Assembly (NCBI RefSeq): GCF_003987655.1
Contig: NZ_NGKC01000008.1
Location: 62,001-126,000, forward strand
From: Vagococcus acidifermentans
GTDB taxonomy: Bacteria > Bacillota > Bacilli > Lactobacillales > Vagococcaceae
Length of the DNA stretch: 64,000 bases
Direction of reading: 5' to 3'
Shown here: positions 9,049 through 18,132 of the stretch, one piece after another
How the letters are laid out: every line of letters begins with the position of its first letter
Numbering within the stretch: the stretch's first letter is position 1
Program-made: the position numbers and the translations under genes
The notes under the pieces: model-generated
What the model was told of the DNA's origin: nothing
The model's database searches: none
The model's input: the letters and a program-made list of their open reading frames with translations, nothing else

Positions 9049-11046
9049 TTGTTCGACAATATTGATCAGCTAGGGGTAAACACGATCCGTACTCTCAGCA
9101 TGGACATGATTCAAAAAGCGAATTCCGGACACCCGGGATTGCCGATGGGCGCCGCACCGATGGCTTACGCTTTATGGACAAAGCACCTGAAAATCAACCC
9201 GGCAACATCGAGAAACTGGGCAGACCGCGACCGTTTCATTTTATCCGCAGGTCATGGCTCGGCCATGCTGTACAGTCTGCTGCATCTAGCTGGCTATAAT
9301 GTGACGATGGATGACATCAAGCAGTTCCGTCAGTGGGGAAGCGCCACACCGGGACACCCTGAAGTCCATGACACAGACGGCGTGGAAGCGACTACCGGAC
9401 CGCTTGGACAAGGACTGGCAATGAGTGTTGGCTTTGCTATGGCGGAAGCACATCTTGCCGCAACGTACAACAAACCGAACTACCCGATCGTTGATCACCA
9501 TACGTATGTGATTTGCGGCGACGGCGATTTGATGGAAGGGATTTCCCAAGAAGCAATCAGTTTAGCTGGTCATTTGAAGTTAGGCAAATTAATTGTTCTC
9601 TATGATTCGAATGATATTTCCCTTGACGGTCCTTTGGAGAAAGCGTTTAGCGAAGATGTCAAAGGTCGTGTGGAAGCGTCCGGCTGGCAGCATATCCTTG
9701 TGAAAGACGGAACTGATTTGGCGGCTATTTCAAATGCCATCACAGAAGCACAGACAGAAACCGGCAAACCGACATTGATTGAAATCAAAACAGTAATCGG
9801 CATCGGAGCACCTCTTGAAGGCACAAACAAAGTGCACGGCGCACCTCTGGGAGCCGAGGGAGTGGCAGCTGCAAAAGCGTCTTACGGCTGGGATTACCCG
9901 GAATTTACCGTACCGGAAGAAGTAGTGGCACGCTTCCAAGAAGCTGTCAAAGATAAAGGGGCCAAAGCCGAGTCTGCTTGGAACGAGTTGTTTGCAGCTT
10001 ATCAAGCTGAGTATCCGGAATTGGCAGCCCAATTCAAAGCAGCCTTTTCAGGTGAAGTACCTGCCAACATTGATGAGATTTTACCTAAGTTCGAGCTTGG
10101 CACCAGCGCGGCCAGCCGTGTTACAAGCCGTGACACAATTCAGGCACTGGCTAAAGAAATGCCGGCTCTGTGGGGCGGTTCGGCCGACCTGTCTTCATCT
10201 AACAACACGATGATTGCCGACAGCACTGACTTTGCGGCTGATAATTATGAAGGAAGAAACATCTGGTTCGGCGTGCGTGAGTTCGGCATGGCAGCAGCGA
10301 TGAACGGGATTGCACTGCACGGCGGTACGAAGGTGTACGGCGGGACATTCTTTGTCTTCGTAGATTACTTGAGACCGGCACTGCGTCTTTCGGCCATTCA
10401 AAAAGCACCGGTGACCTTTGTCTTGACTCATGACTCTATTGCAGTCGGTGAAGACGGCCCGACGCATGAACCGATTGAACAACTTTCCAGCTTGCGCAGT
10501 ATGCCGAATGTCAACCTGATTCGTCCGGCTGACGGTAATGAAGTAGCTGCTGCCTGGAAGCTGGCAGTCAGCTCGACAGACACACCGACAGTGCTGGCGT
10601 TGTCACGTCAAAATCTGCCTGTTGTGGAAGGCACTGCTGAACTGGCACTGGCAAATGTGGCAAAAGGCGCATACGTTCTGTCTCCGCAAGAAGGCGATAC
10701 CCCAGACGGTATCATCATCGCTACCGGGTCGGAAGTTTCCTTGGCTGTGGCAGCGCAAAAAGAACTGCGCAAAGCAGGTCAGGATGTATCCGTCGTGTCA
10801 ATGCCAAGCATGTATCTGTTTGAAAAACAAGACGCTGCATACAAAGAATCTGTCTTGCCAAAAGCAGTGACTAAGAGACTCGCAGTGGAAATGGGTGCAA
10901 GCTTCGGCTGGGAACGCTATGTCGGCTTTGAAGGCGGCACTGTTTCCGTCGACAAATTCGGTGCAAGTGCTCCAGGACCGCTAGTGATTGAAAAATATGG
11001 CTTCACTGTGGAAAATGTGGTTGCAGCCTTTAACCAGTTGGGATAA
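9049..11046 (+). CDS. tkt: Transketolase
   Basis: This thiamine-diphosphate enzyme of the pentose-phosphate pathway transfers two-carbon units between ketose and aldose phosphates. The N-terminal [15 protein letters not shown] block, the [13 protein letters not shown] ThDP/Mg motif and the central [16 protein letters not shown] block are all intact. The frame is open far upstream, but TTG at 9049 has GGAAGGA at nine bases and gives a 665-residue protein beginning [17 protein letters not shown], as in homologues. ATG at 9031 and 9040 have no properly spaced site. A monocistronic unit with its own promoter and a strong terminator. Confidence 0.97.
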   Translation: MFDNIDQLGVNTIRTLSMDMIQKANSGHPGLPMGAAPMAYALWTKHLKINPATSRNWADRDRFILSAGHGSAMLYSLLHLAGYNVTMDDIKQFRQWGSATPGHPEVHDTDGVEATTGPLGQGLAMSVGFAMAEAHLAATYNKPNYPIVDHHTYVICGDGDLMEGISQEAISLAGHLKLGKLIVLYDSNDISLDGPLEKAFSEDVKGRVEASGWQHILVKDGTDLAAISNAITEAQTETGKPTLIEIKTVIGIGAPLEGTNKVHGAPLGAEGVAAAKASYGWDYPEFTVPEEVVARFQEAVKDKGAKAESAWNELFAAYQAEYPELAAQFKAAFSGEVPANIDEILPKFELGTSAASRVTSRDTIQALAKEMPALWGGSADLSSSNNTMIADSTDFAADNYEGRNIWFGVREFGMAAAMNGIALHGGTKVYGGTFFVFVDYLRPALRLSAIQKAPVTFVLTHDSIAVGEDGPTHEPIEQLSSLRSMPNVNLIRPADGNEVAAAWKLAVSSTDTPTVLALSRQNLPVVEGTAELALANVAKGAYVLSPQEGDTPDGIIIATGSEVSLAVAAQKELRKAGQDVSVVSMPSMYLFEKQDAAYKESVLPKAVTKRLAVEMGASFGWERYVGFEGGTVSVDKFGASAPGPLVIEKYGFTVENVVAAFNQLG

Positions 11047-11058
11047 AAACAATTTAGC

Positions 11059-11098
11059 GCACAAAAAACGCGGAAGGAAACTTCCGCGTTTTTTGTGC
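11059..11098. terminator. Strong bidirectional terminator after tkt
   Basis: An 18-base perfect stem (GCACAAAAAACGCGGAAG with its complement) closes a GAAA tetraloop, with A and T runs inside the arms. Confidence 0.9.
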
Positions 11099-11185
11099 AG
11101 ATGCGTGTCCGCCTGATTGCCGTCGGGCGGTCAGGTACGTCGCTTTTCAGTCACGGGTTTCGTTTATTCTAATAAAAAATTATGA

Positions 11186-11242
11186 TATAATGGTATGAAA
11201 AATTCTTTGTTAATGATCCGTTTAGCAAAAATGCGATATAAT
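11186..11242 (+). promoter_or_regulatory. Two -10 hexamers upstream of the first glycosyltransferase
   Basis: TATAAT occurs at 11186-11191 and again at 11237-11242, 67 or more bases before the start at 11309. The -35 regions are weak, so only the -10 elements are supported. Confidence 0.4.
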
Positions 11243-11308
11243 CGATTTTCTGAATTAACGATCAAATGAGGGAGACATTAAAACTTTGTATTGTGAGGGT
11301 AAATAATA

Positions 11309-12898
11309 ATGACAGCTAAAACAGTAGATAGAATACGTAACCAGCAAAACAAAAAAACATTGTGGCATAAGTTATTGTCAAAAGGACATTATATTTTTTT
11401 ATTCCTAGTTGCGATTGTAACTATAATGATTGTCAGTAAAAATTCGCCACTCTATATTCTTAACAACTGGGTAGATTTAAATGCATTTTTGACGATGGGA
11501 AAAGGATGGGCACATGGCCTGATCCCTTATAAAGATTTGTTTGAACAAAAAGGGCCGGCGTTATTTTTTATTTTTAGAATTGCCGCTTGTCTATCAAACA
11601 GTTATTTTGGAGTCTTTCTGGTAGAGATTGTATTCTTTTTTGTGACTCTTGTGCTTATTTTCAAAATTGCGCGGTTCTTTCTGGATATTAAATCAAGTCT
11701 GATTATGTGCTTTATTAGCACTGTTTTTTTGACGATGGGACCTTATTTCAGTAACGGCGGCAGTGCGGAGGAGCTGGCTTTCCCAGCTATTTTTTACACG
11801 CTTTATCTGATTTTTAAATTTCAGCATTATGGTTTTCGACTGAATCCGCCATCATACATTTTAGCCGGTGTCTCTTTAGGCTATTTGTTTTGGTCCAAGT
11901 ACACGATGATTGGCAGCTGGATTGGTTTTTTCGTTGCACTGGCCATTTGTTTGCTTATATTAAAAGATCTGAAGCAGCTGATTCAGGCAGTGGTGTACAG
12001 CTTGTTTGGTTTTTCCGCGATAAACTTTCTAGTGTTTGCTTATTTTTATGTCAACCAGGCATTAAATGATTTGTATTTTGCTTACTTTTATTCCAACATA
12101 AAGCTTTATCCGACGGCTCAATTACCAACCGTGTTAAGCAAACTAGTCAATGCGGTGATGATATTTGTCGCTCAATTTAAAGATAAACCTCTGCTGCTGG
12201 TGTTTCTGATTATAGGGATATTCGTCACCCTGTTTGACAAAAAAATTTTTCAGTCGAACTACACTGTTTTCCTGTATTTGTCAGCTTACTTTTTGTTGAT
12301 TCTAACTACTTTCTATGGAGGCAAGACGTTTATTTATTATTATTTGATTTTGATGCCTTTTGCGTGTGTGCCGATACTGTCATTATTTGTTAGAATTAAT
12401 CAAGATCACATGTCATTTTTGCGTCTTGGACTACTTAGTCTGGCCTGTGCAGTTCTGTCAATGGGTATGAACGGCAATATCAGTTATTCCAAAATTTTCC
12501 CTCAAAACGCTGGTGTCTCCTTAAATAATACTGACTCAGAACCTGCCCAAGTGAGGTTTGCCAAAATTATAAGACAGGAAAAGAATCCGACATTGCTGAA
12601 TTACGGACATTTAGACATGGGACTTTACCAAGCTGCAGATATTCTGCCAATCAACTATTTTTTTCATCGGGTCAATATTCCACACAATCATTTGCCGGAA
12701 ATGATGGACGAACAAAATCGTGTTGTCAATAAAAAACAGGTAATGTTTGTTGTGTGTCGGACACCTTATGGGAAAAAAGAAGAAGATATTCCCAAAAATA
12801 TCCGTGATAATTATGAACTGGTTGCAAAGCAAGATCAGTATAGCGGAATGGATTTGACATTCTGGCTGTACAAAGTCAAAGGTCAGTCAACCCCTTAA
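11309..12898 (+). CDS. Polytopic glycosyltransferase (GT39/ArnT-like), copy 1
   Basis: A 529-residue integral membrane protein with about 11-12 hydrophobic segments. The first external loop carries PYKDLFEQKGP, similar to the acidic donor-binding loop of GT39-type enzymes that use polyprenyl-phosphate sugars. A soluble C-terminal part of about 120 residues follows the last helix. It is a close paralogue of the gene at 14031, colinear over the whole length (both have LNAFLTMGKGWAHGL). The GT2 enzyme between them probably makes the lipid-linked sugar donor. Acceptor unknown; teichoic acid or a surface glycan is likely. More AT-rich than copy 2. Confidence 0.75.
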   Translation: MTAKTVDRIRNQQNKKTLWHKLLSKGHYIFLFLVAIVTIMIVSKNSPLYILNNWVDLNAFLTMGKGWAHGLIPYKDLFEQKGPALFFIFRIAACLSNSYFGVFLVEIVFFFVTLVLIFKIARFFLDIKSSLIMCFISTVFLTMGPYFSNGGSAEELAFPAIFYTLYLIFKFQHYGFRLNPPSYILAGVSLGYLFWSKYTMIGSWIGFFVALAICLLILKDLKQLIQAVVYSLFGFSAINFLVFAYFYVNQALNDLYFAYFYSNIKLYPTAQLPTVLSKLVNAVMIFVAQFKDKPLLLVFLIIGIFVTLFDKKIFQSNYTVFLYLSAYFLLILTTFYGGKTFIYYYLILMPFACVPILSLFVRINQDHMSFLRLGLLSLACAVLSMGMNGNISYSKIFPQNAGVSLNNTDSEPAQVRFAKIIRQEKNPTLLNYGHLDMGLYQAADILPINYFFHRVNIPHNHLPEMMDEQNRVVNKKQVMFVVCRTPYGKKEEDIPKNIRDNYELVAKQDQYSGMDLTFWLYKVKGQSTP

Positions 12899-12918
12899 CA
12901 ATAGTTCTGCCTGCTTGT

Positions 12919-12944
12919 AAAAATCAGACTGGTGCTGATTTTTT
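12919..12944 (+). terminator. Terminator after copy 1
   Basis: AAAATCAG pairs with CTGATTTT across ACTGGTG, followed by more T. It separates copy 1 from the GT2 gene. Confidence 0.7.
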
Positions 12945-13066
12945 GCGAAAGATTCACTTATCATTGCGGGTCACCGTAATAGATGTGCTATAATTTTAAA
13001 AAATAAACGAACGTTAAACAAAGGCTGAAGGGTAATAGAAGTCCAACCCGGAGTAAGGTGATTAGG

Positions 13067-14062
13067 ATGACACACACATTAACCATCATCATTCCTTGTT
13101 ACAATGAGGAGGAGATGCTGCCGGTATCAAGCGCGAAAATTACTGAGGAGCTGACCCGTTTAATCGATACGAATAAAGTGTCGGCTCAAAGCTGTCTGCT
13201 GTTCGTCGATGACGGCAGCCGCGATGACACCTGGCAAATCATTGAGCAGCTTCATGAAAAGAATCCGGTCTGGCTCAAAGGGTTGAAGCTGAGCCGGAAC
13301 TTTGGCCATCAGCATGCCTTGCTTGCGGGGATGTCGGCAGCATGCGGGCGCTCGGAGATGGTAGTTACGATTGATGCGGATTTGCAGGATGACATTCATG
13401 CCATTGAGAAAATGGTGGATGCTTATAATGAGGGCTATGATGTTGTTTACGGCGTTAGAAGCAACAGGGACACGGATACTGCGTTTAAAAGACAGACGGC
13501 GGCACTGTTTTATCAGCTTATGAGAAAAATCGGCGTGGAGATGGTGCCGAATCATGCGGACTTCCGTTTGTTGAGCCGAAGAGCGGTTGCGGCTTTGCTT
13601 TCTTTTAAGGAGCAAAATCTTTTTTTAAGAGGTTTGGTCCCGCTAGTCGGCTTTCCATCTGCCAAGGTCTATTATTTCAGGGAAAAGCGGGCCGCCGGGG
13701 AGTCTAAATACCCGCTCAAAAAAATGGTGCAGTTTGCCATGGAAGGCATCTCGTCCTTTTCGATTATGCCGATCAGGCTGGTTCGCAACTTAGGGCTGTT
13801 GACGTTTTTAATAGGCATTGTTTATATGTTCTACGTGCTTGTTCAAAAAATGAGCGGAAACACAGAAACAGGCTGGTCATCACTTGCGATGAGCATCTGG
13901 CTTTTGGGCGGGGTCCAGCTTATCGGTCTGTCGATTATTGGCGAATATATCGGCAAAATCTATTCGGAAGTGAAACGCAGACCGCGGTTCATTATTGAAA
14001 AAAATTTATACAGTGAGGAACAACACCATCATGAGTCAACCGACACTACCCATTCAATCTGA
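13067..14062 (+). CDS. Polyprenyl-phosphate glycosyltransferase (GT2, DPM1/GtrB-like)
   Basis: A 331-residue enzyme with a GT-A domain followed by two C-terminal membrane helices (about 230-250 and 270-295). IIPCYNEEEMLP, the VDDGSRDDT segment and the TIDADLQDD metal-binding motif are intact, and the RKIGVEMVPNHADFRL block is typical of the GtrB/YkcC group. Such enzymes load a sugar on undecaprenyl phosphate. ATG at 13067 behind AAGGTG is preferred to an in-frame GTG at 13058. Its end overlaps the start of the downstream paralogous transferase by 32 bases, which points to coupled expression. Confidence 0.88.
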   Translation: MTHTLTIIIPCYNEEEMLPVSSAKITEELTRLIDTNKVSAQSCLLFVDDGSRDDTWQIIEQLHEKNPVWLKGLKLSRNFGHQHALLAGMSAACGRSEMVVTIDADLQDDIHAIEKMVDAYNEGYDVVYGVRSNRDTDTAFKRQTAALFYQLMRKIGVEMVPNHADFRLLSRRAVAALLSFKEQNLFLRGLVPLVGFPSAKVYYFREKRAAGESKYPLKKMVQFAMEGISSFSIMPIRLVRNLGLLTFLIGIVYMFYVLVQKMSGNTETGWSSLAMSIWLLGGVQLIGLSIIGEYIGKIYSEVKRRPRFIIEKNLYSEEQHHHESTDTTHSI

Positions 14063-15599
14063 ACAATCGGCAAGTATGAGGTATCAGGATAAATACACCT
14101 ATGTTCTGCTTCTGTTGTTTGCGGCCGGCATCATGTTGGTCGTCAGCAAAAGCTCACCGCTTTATGTCATCAATGACTGGGTCGATTTGAATGCCTTCTT
14201 GACGATGGGCAAAGGGTGGGCGCACGGTCTAGTCCCGTACAGGGATTTGTTTGAGCAGAAAGGGCCGGTTTTGTATGTTCTGTTTTTGCTCGCTCATCAA
14301 ATAGCCAACAGCTATCTGGGCGTTTTTATCATAGAAACGTTGTTTTTCTTTCTCACGCTGGTCATTCTTTTTAAGACAGCCCGTTTTTTCTTGTCCAGCC
14401 GGATGAGTCTGGTGCTGTGTTTCATCAGTGCCATTTTTTTGACGCTGTCGCCTTTTTTTAAGGCCGGCGGAAGTGCTGAAGAATTAGCATTTCCGGCAAT
14501 CGTTTATACGATTTATTTGGTGTTCAAACTGCAAGCGCAAGCGTTTAAACTCAGCAAGATGTCATATTTATTGTCAGGTGTGTCGCTGGGCTGTCTATTT
14601 TGGGCCAAATATACTATGATCGGCAGCTGGGTCGGTTTTTTTCTCTCTTTGGCTGTTTGCCTGTTAATCCAAAAAGAACTGAAGGAGCTGCTTGGCGCCG
14701 TGACATATAGTCTGCTCGGATTTAGTCTTGTCAGCTTTGCGGTACTGGCCTATTTTTATGCTACTGGTGCGCTGGGTGATTTGTATCATGCGTATTTTTA
14801 CGCCAACATCGCACTGTATCCGCCCGAGGGGGCATCGTCTGTCGCCGGCAAATTAATCAATGCTATCGTGATTTACGTGAGCTACTTAAAAGATTATCCG
14901 CTGCTGTTTGCAGCACTGCTTGGCGGACCGTTTATCGCCCTATTCGATAAACAAATTTTTCGAACAAACGGCGTTCTCTTTATGTATCTGTCCTCGTACT
15001 TTCTGTTGATTGCCACGACATTTTTTGGCGGAAAGTTTTATGAGTATTATTTTCTGGTTTTATGCCCGTTTGCCTGTCTGCCGCTCTTGTCGGTATTAGT
15101 CCGGCTCGACCGGCAGCCTGTCACGCGTCTGCGGCTTTTGCTGACCAGTGTGACGTGCCTGTTGTTCAGCATGGGCATGAACGGCAACATCGTTTTTTCC
15201 AAACTGTTTCCTGATAATCCCAGTATTTCACTGGACGGCTCTGCGCCGGAGCCGGCTCAGCTGCGGTTTGCAAAACTTATCAGACAGGAAGATAACCCGA
15301 CTTTGCTGAATTATGGCCAGCTTGACATGGGACTATACCAGGCGGCAGATGTCTTGCCAGTGAACTACTTTTTTGAAAAACAAAATATACCGGACAGCCG
15401 CCTGCCGCAGATGATGGCCGAACAAAACCGACTGGTTGACGAAAAGCAGGTCATGTTTGTTGTGGTGAGGACGCTGCAAGGGAAAAGCGAAACAGAAATA
15501 CCGGAACATATCCGTCGAAATTATGACCTGATTGCTGTGCACGACCAGTTTTTCGAGCAAGACCGGACGTACTGGCTGTATAAAGTAAAACCGGATTAG
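14031..15599 (+). CDS. Polytopic glycosyltransferase (GT39/ArnT-like), copy 2
   Basis: A 522-residue integral membrane protein, colinear with the gene at 11309 and clearly a duplicate. It shares LNAFLTMGKGWAHGL and the DLFEQKGP loop. About 11-12 helices and a soluble C-terminal segment are predicted. ATG at 14031 lies inside the end of the GT2 gene and has GAGGAA about ten bases upstream; TTG at 13995 is less likely. The pair with the GT2 gene resembles two-part systems in which one enzyme makes the lipid-linked sugar and a polytopic enzyme transfers it outside the membrane. Acceptor unknown. Confidence 0.75.
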   Translation: MSQPTLPIQSEQSASMRYQDKYTYVLLLLFAAGIMLVVSKSSPLYVINDWVDLNAFLTMGKGWAHGLVPYRDLFEQKGPVLYVLFLLAHQIANSYLGVFIIETLFFFLTLVILFKTARFFLSSRMSLVLCFISAIFLTLSPFFKAGGSAEELAFPAIVYTIYLVFKLQAQAFKLSKMSYLLSGVSLGCLFWAKYTMIGSWVGFFLSLAVCLLIQKELKELLGAVTYSLLGFSLVSFAVLAYFYATGALGDLYHAYFYANIALYPPEGASSVAGKLINAIVIYVSYLKDYPLLFAALLGGPFIALFDKQIFRTNGVLFMYLSSYFLLIATTFFGGKFYEYYFLVLCPFACLPLLSVLVRLDRQPVTRLRLLLTSVTCLLFSMGMNGNIVFSKLFPDNPSISLDGSAPEPAQLRFAKLIRQEDNPTLLNYGQLDMGLYQAADVLPVNYFFEKQNIPDSRLPQMMAEQNRLVDEKQVMFVVVRTLQGKSETEIPEHIRRNYDLIAVHDQFFEQDRTYWLYKVKPD

Positions 15600-15638
15600 C
15601 AAAAAACATCCTGATGTTTAATCATCAGGATGTTTTTG
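15600..15638. terminator. Bidirectional terminator
   Basis: CAAAAAACATCCTGATG pairs with CATCAGGATGTTTTTGG around TTTAAT. It ends copy 2 and the convergent permease gene. Confidence 0.9.
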
Positions 15639-15639
15639 G

Positions 15640-16986
15640 TCAAGATGCGGCTGTCGCGTGTTTATCGGCGTACAAATAACCTGCCAGACAAAAGAAAAAG
15701 CAGATCGCTGCAAAAAGCGACATAGACAACGGATTGGCGAGGAAACCGCCGAGGACGATAATCACACTGCCCAGCATGCCAAGGAGCGGTGCGACGACGC
15801 CCAGAAACACATTGGTGATGTCTTTTTGCCGGTAGAGCTGCATGACTTTCACGTACAACAGAAAATAGCACGCATAGCCAAATACAATGGCGATTTCGCT
15901 GACATCGCCGGGAGCCATGATACCTGTCAGCTGTGTCACGTAATGAACTGCATACCAGAACAGTGAGCAGACAACGCTGACTTTAGCAGAGGGCATGGAG
16001 AGCGACCGCTTCAAATCAATTTGGCGGATGCGCTCGGCATCAGGAATCAAGCCCTTTGATGCCAGAGCTTGCGGCATACGGAGATGCCCCAGCAAAACAC
16101 CATTGACCACGCCGAGAATCGCTATTAACACAAATATCAGCAAGATGGTGGACCCGAGCTCGCCAAAAAGCATGTAGCCCAGCGTCATGACAGCATCATC
16201 GCCGGTCGAAATAATGAACTGCGGCCCTAAAATCGCGTTCATCCCTAAAAAGTAAGCCAGATAAACGACCAGCACCACCAACGGGCCAATAACCAGCGCT
16301 AAAGGCATGTTTCGCTTCGGGTTCTTCACCTCGTTGGTGATGCTCAACGCAATCGGCCAGCCGTCATACGAGAACGCAGCTGGTGCCAGCGCAGCCAGCC
16401 AGCCCCAGCCGACATCGGTCAATTCTTTGACGGCAACACCTTCCGGGATAGGCGGCGCTTCTTTTGTCCAGAAAAAACCTAACAAACCGATACCAATCAG
16501 CGGAATCAGCTTGGTCACGGTGGACAGTACTTGGAAATACCCGCCGGCTTTGACTGATAAAATATTGATGGCATAAAATAAGAGCAAGTAGCCCAGTCCA
16601 AGCAGCATCTGCCTATTTAACGTATTGTCCAAACCAAACAGCATGCACGTATAAATACCCGCTGCCCATGAAACGACGACCGCAATCGTCGGGTAATAAA
16701 GAAATGTTTGAAACCAGCCGAACGCACTGGCCATTTTATTTGAGAAGAAGGCCTCAAAATAGCCGACCATCCCGCCGCTGTTGGTCGTTCTGACAGACAA
16801 ACTGGTCAGACTGATGCTGCCGAAGATGATGGCTAATGCACCGATGATGAAAATCATGGTGCCCAGCAGGACATTGCCGCCGGTAAAACTGAGGATATCA
16901 TCCACCTTAAAAAAGATACCGGAACCAATGCAGATGCCGACGATCATTGTCGTGGCCGTCCACAAACTATAAGTTTTTTTATTAAT
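15640..16986 (-). CDS. APC-family amino-acid permease
   Basis: A 12-helix amino acid-polyamine-organocation transporter. The first helix has TMIVGICIGSGIFFK, the APC signature. The substrate is not evident; it is nearest in feel to the serine/threonine or broad amino-acid exchanger group. The start is unusual: a good ribosome site (GAAAGGAG) sits eight bases before an ATT codon at 16986, giving 448 residues beginning at INKKTYSLW. The nearest GTG in frame lies upstream of that site, and the frame runs open to 17064. ATT initiation is inferred, not proven. Monocistronic. Confidence 0.85.
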   Translation of the reverse strand: MNKKTYSLWTATTMIVGICIGSGIFFKVDDILSFTGGNVLLGTMIFIIGALAIIFGSISLTSLSVRTTNSGGMVGYFEAFFSNKMASAFGWFQTFLYYPTIAVVVSWAAGIYTCMLFGLDNTLNRQMLLGLGYLLLFYAINILSVKAGGYFQVLSTVTKLIPLIGIGLLGFFWTKEAPPIPEGVAVKELTDVGWGWLAALAPAAFSYDGWPIALSITNEVKNPKRNMPLALVIGPLVVLVVYLAYFLGMNAILGPQFIISTGDDAVMTLGYMLFGELGSTILLIFVLIAILGVVNGVLLGHLRMPQALASKGLIPDAERIRQIDLKRSLSMPSAKVSVVCSLFWYAVHYVTQLTGIMAPGDVSEIAIVFGYACYFLLYVKVMQLYRQKDITNVFLGVVAPLLGMLGSVIIVLGGFLANPLSMSLFAAICFFFCLAGYLYADKHATAAS

Positions 16987-17161
16987 GTAGAAAACTCCTT
17001 TCGAACATGAATGCAGCACACCATATTTTACCACAAATCGGAACGCGTGGAAGAAAGTTGTCATTCTTTTTTGCTATGACATCTATTTTCTTTATGGTAG
17101 AATGTAAAGAACAGCAGACGAAGCAAAAATGCTTACGTTTCAGGAAGGATTTTTAAGTATC

Positions 17162-17707
17162 ATGTCAAAATTTAAAATTACAATCAGTGATGTTTTATGG
17201 GTAGTCGGTCTGATCATTGTGGTTTGGCTGCTAAAACAATATGTGTTTTTGTCGGTGATAGTCTCAGGGAGTTCCATGGACCCGACAATGGCAGACGGCG
17301 AACGGGTAATCGCCTTAAAAATGACCGAGGTGGAACGCTTTGATATCGTCACGTTTCCAGCTCCCGATGCCCCGGATAAAAGCTACATCAAACGGGTAAT
17401 CGGTCTGCCCGGCGACACCGTCGAATACCGTGACGACACGCTTTATATCAACGGCAAAGCATATGAAGAACCATATTTGGAAGAGTTTAAAAGCCGATTG
17501 CCGGAAGGCCAGCTGTTAACGTATAATTTTACGCTGGAAGAAGTGACAGGGCTTGACACTGTACCGGAAGACAGTGTGTTCGTTATGGGGGACAACCGCC
17601 AAAACTCAAGAGACAGCCGGTCGTTCGGTTTTATTAAAAAAGCTGATATTTCAGGCGACGTCTGGTTCAGCTTCTGGCCGCTGGATAAAATCGGTGCAGT
17701 AGACTAG
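17162..17707 (+). CDS. sipT: Signal peptidase I
   Basis: This membrane-anchored serine protease removes signal peptides from Sec and Tat substrates. One N-terminal helix (about 9-30) is followed by the catalytic SGSSMDPT (Ser38) and YIKRVIGLPGD (Lys77), with the MGDNRQNSRDSRSFG box near the end. ATG at 17162 with AGGAAGGA about 12 bases upstream gives 181 residues; an earlier ATG at 17129 precedes the ribosome site. The exact paralogue letter in the SipS/T group cannot be told from sequence alone. Confidence 0.93.
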   Translation: MSKFKITISDVLWVVGLIIVVWLLKQYVFLSVIVSGSSMDPTMADGERVIALKMTEVERFDIVTFPAPDAPDKSYIKRVIGLPGDTVEYRDDTLYINGKAYEEPYLEEFKSRLPEGQLLTYNFTLEEVTGLDTVPEDSVFVMGDNRQNSRDSRSFGFIKKADISGDVWFSFWPLDKIGAVD

Positions 17708-18132
17708 CTGCCACATCTCCGTGCCATGAATTGTACGGCTTAAACAACGTGAAAGCCATGATTGTCTGTGGCGCAGCTACAGCTGAATACTTTATAGAAC
17801 AGTATCTGTTTATCGGATGTCACCTCCAAGTATATTTGAGCGGTCAAATAACTATGGAGGTGGCATATTTGTGTGTTTTGCCAGATATTTCTACACAAGT
17901 AAGGGAGCAAGCATTATCCCGGACCAAAGTCGAAGCTGTATCAATGCCTGCCCTGACCGGTGAAAGCCCGGCAATTTTTCTGGGCAGCAACAAACAGTAA
18001 ACAGCCTGACTCTGGTATAAGGGACAGGCTATTTGGCGTGTAGATACCGTTTTATCAGGCGTTTACGTTTTTTAATAGCTGAACGCCAAAATATGTTACA
18101 CTAAACACATCAGAATAAAGCGAGGGCTATGA
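17708..18132. other. Intergenic region before addB
   Basis: About 425 bases without a recognised gene. An open frame at 17731-18000 (89 codons) has no family resemblance and no good ribosome site at its first ATG. The main structure is the hairpin at 17817-17866, which holds a GGAGGTG sequence. A weaker AGCCTG/CAGGCT pairing occurs near 18003-18030 without a T run. Confidence 0.5.
17817..17866. repeat. Two-tier hairpin burying a Shine-Dalgarno-like sequence
   Basis: ATGTCACCTCCA (17817-17828) pairs with TGGAGGTGGCAT (17855-17866), 12 pairs with one G-U. After a 4x4 internal loop, TATTTGA (17833-17839) pairs with TCAAATA (17844-17850) around a GCGG tetraloop. The 3' arm contains GGAGGTG, followed at 17869 by TTG and a short open frame of 43 codons. 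Confidence 0.6.

Noticed and set aside
13005-13020. A possible LexA box in ACGAACGTTAAAC before the GT2 gene
   Set aside because: Only one arm is present; GAAC is not followed by GTTC at the required distance.
17731-18000. An 89-codon open frame between signal peptidase and addB
   Set aside because: No ribosome site at the first ATG, no recognisable family, and the frame spans the strong hairpin at 17817-17866. Kept only as intergenic description.
18060-18132. SOS box upstream of addAB
   Set aside because: CTGAACGCCAAAATATGTTAC has wrong spacing between arms; no GAACNNNNGTTC variant found.
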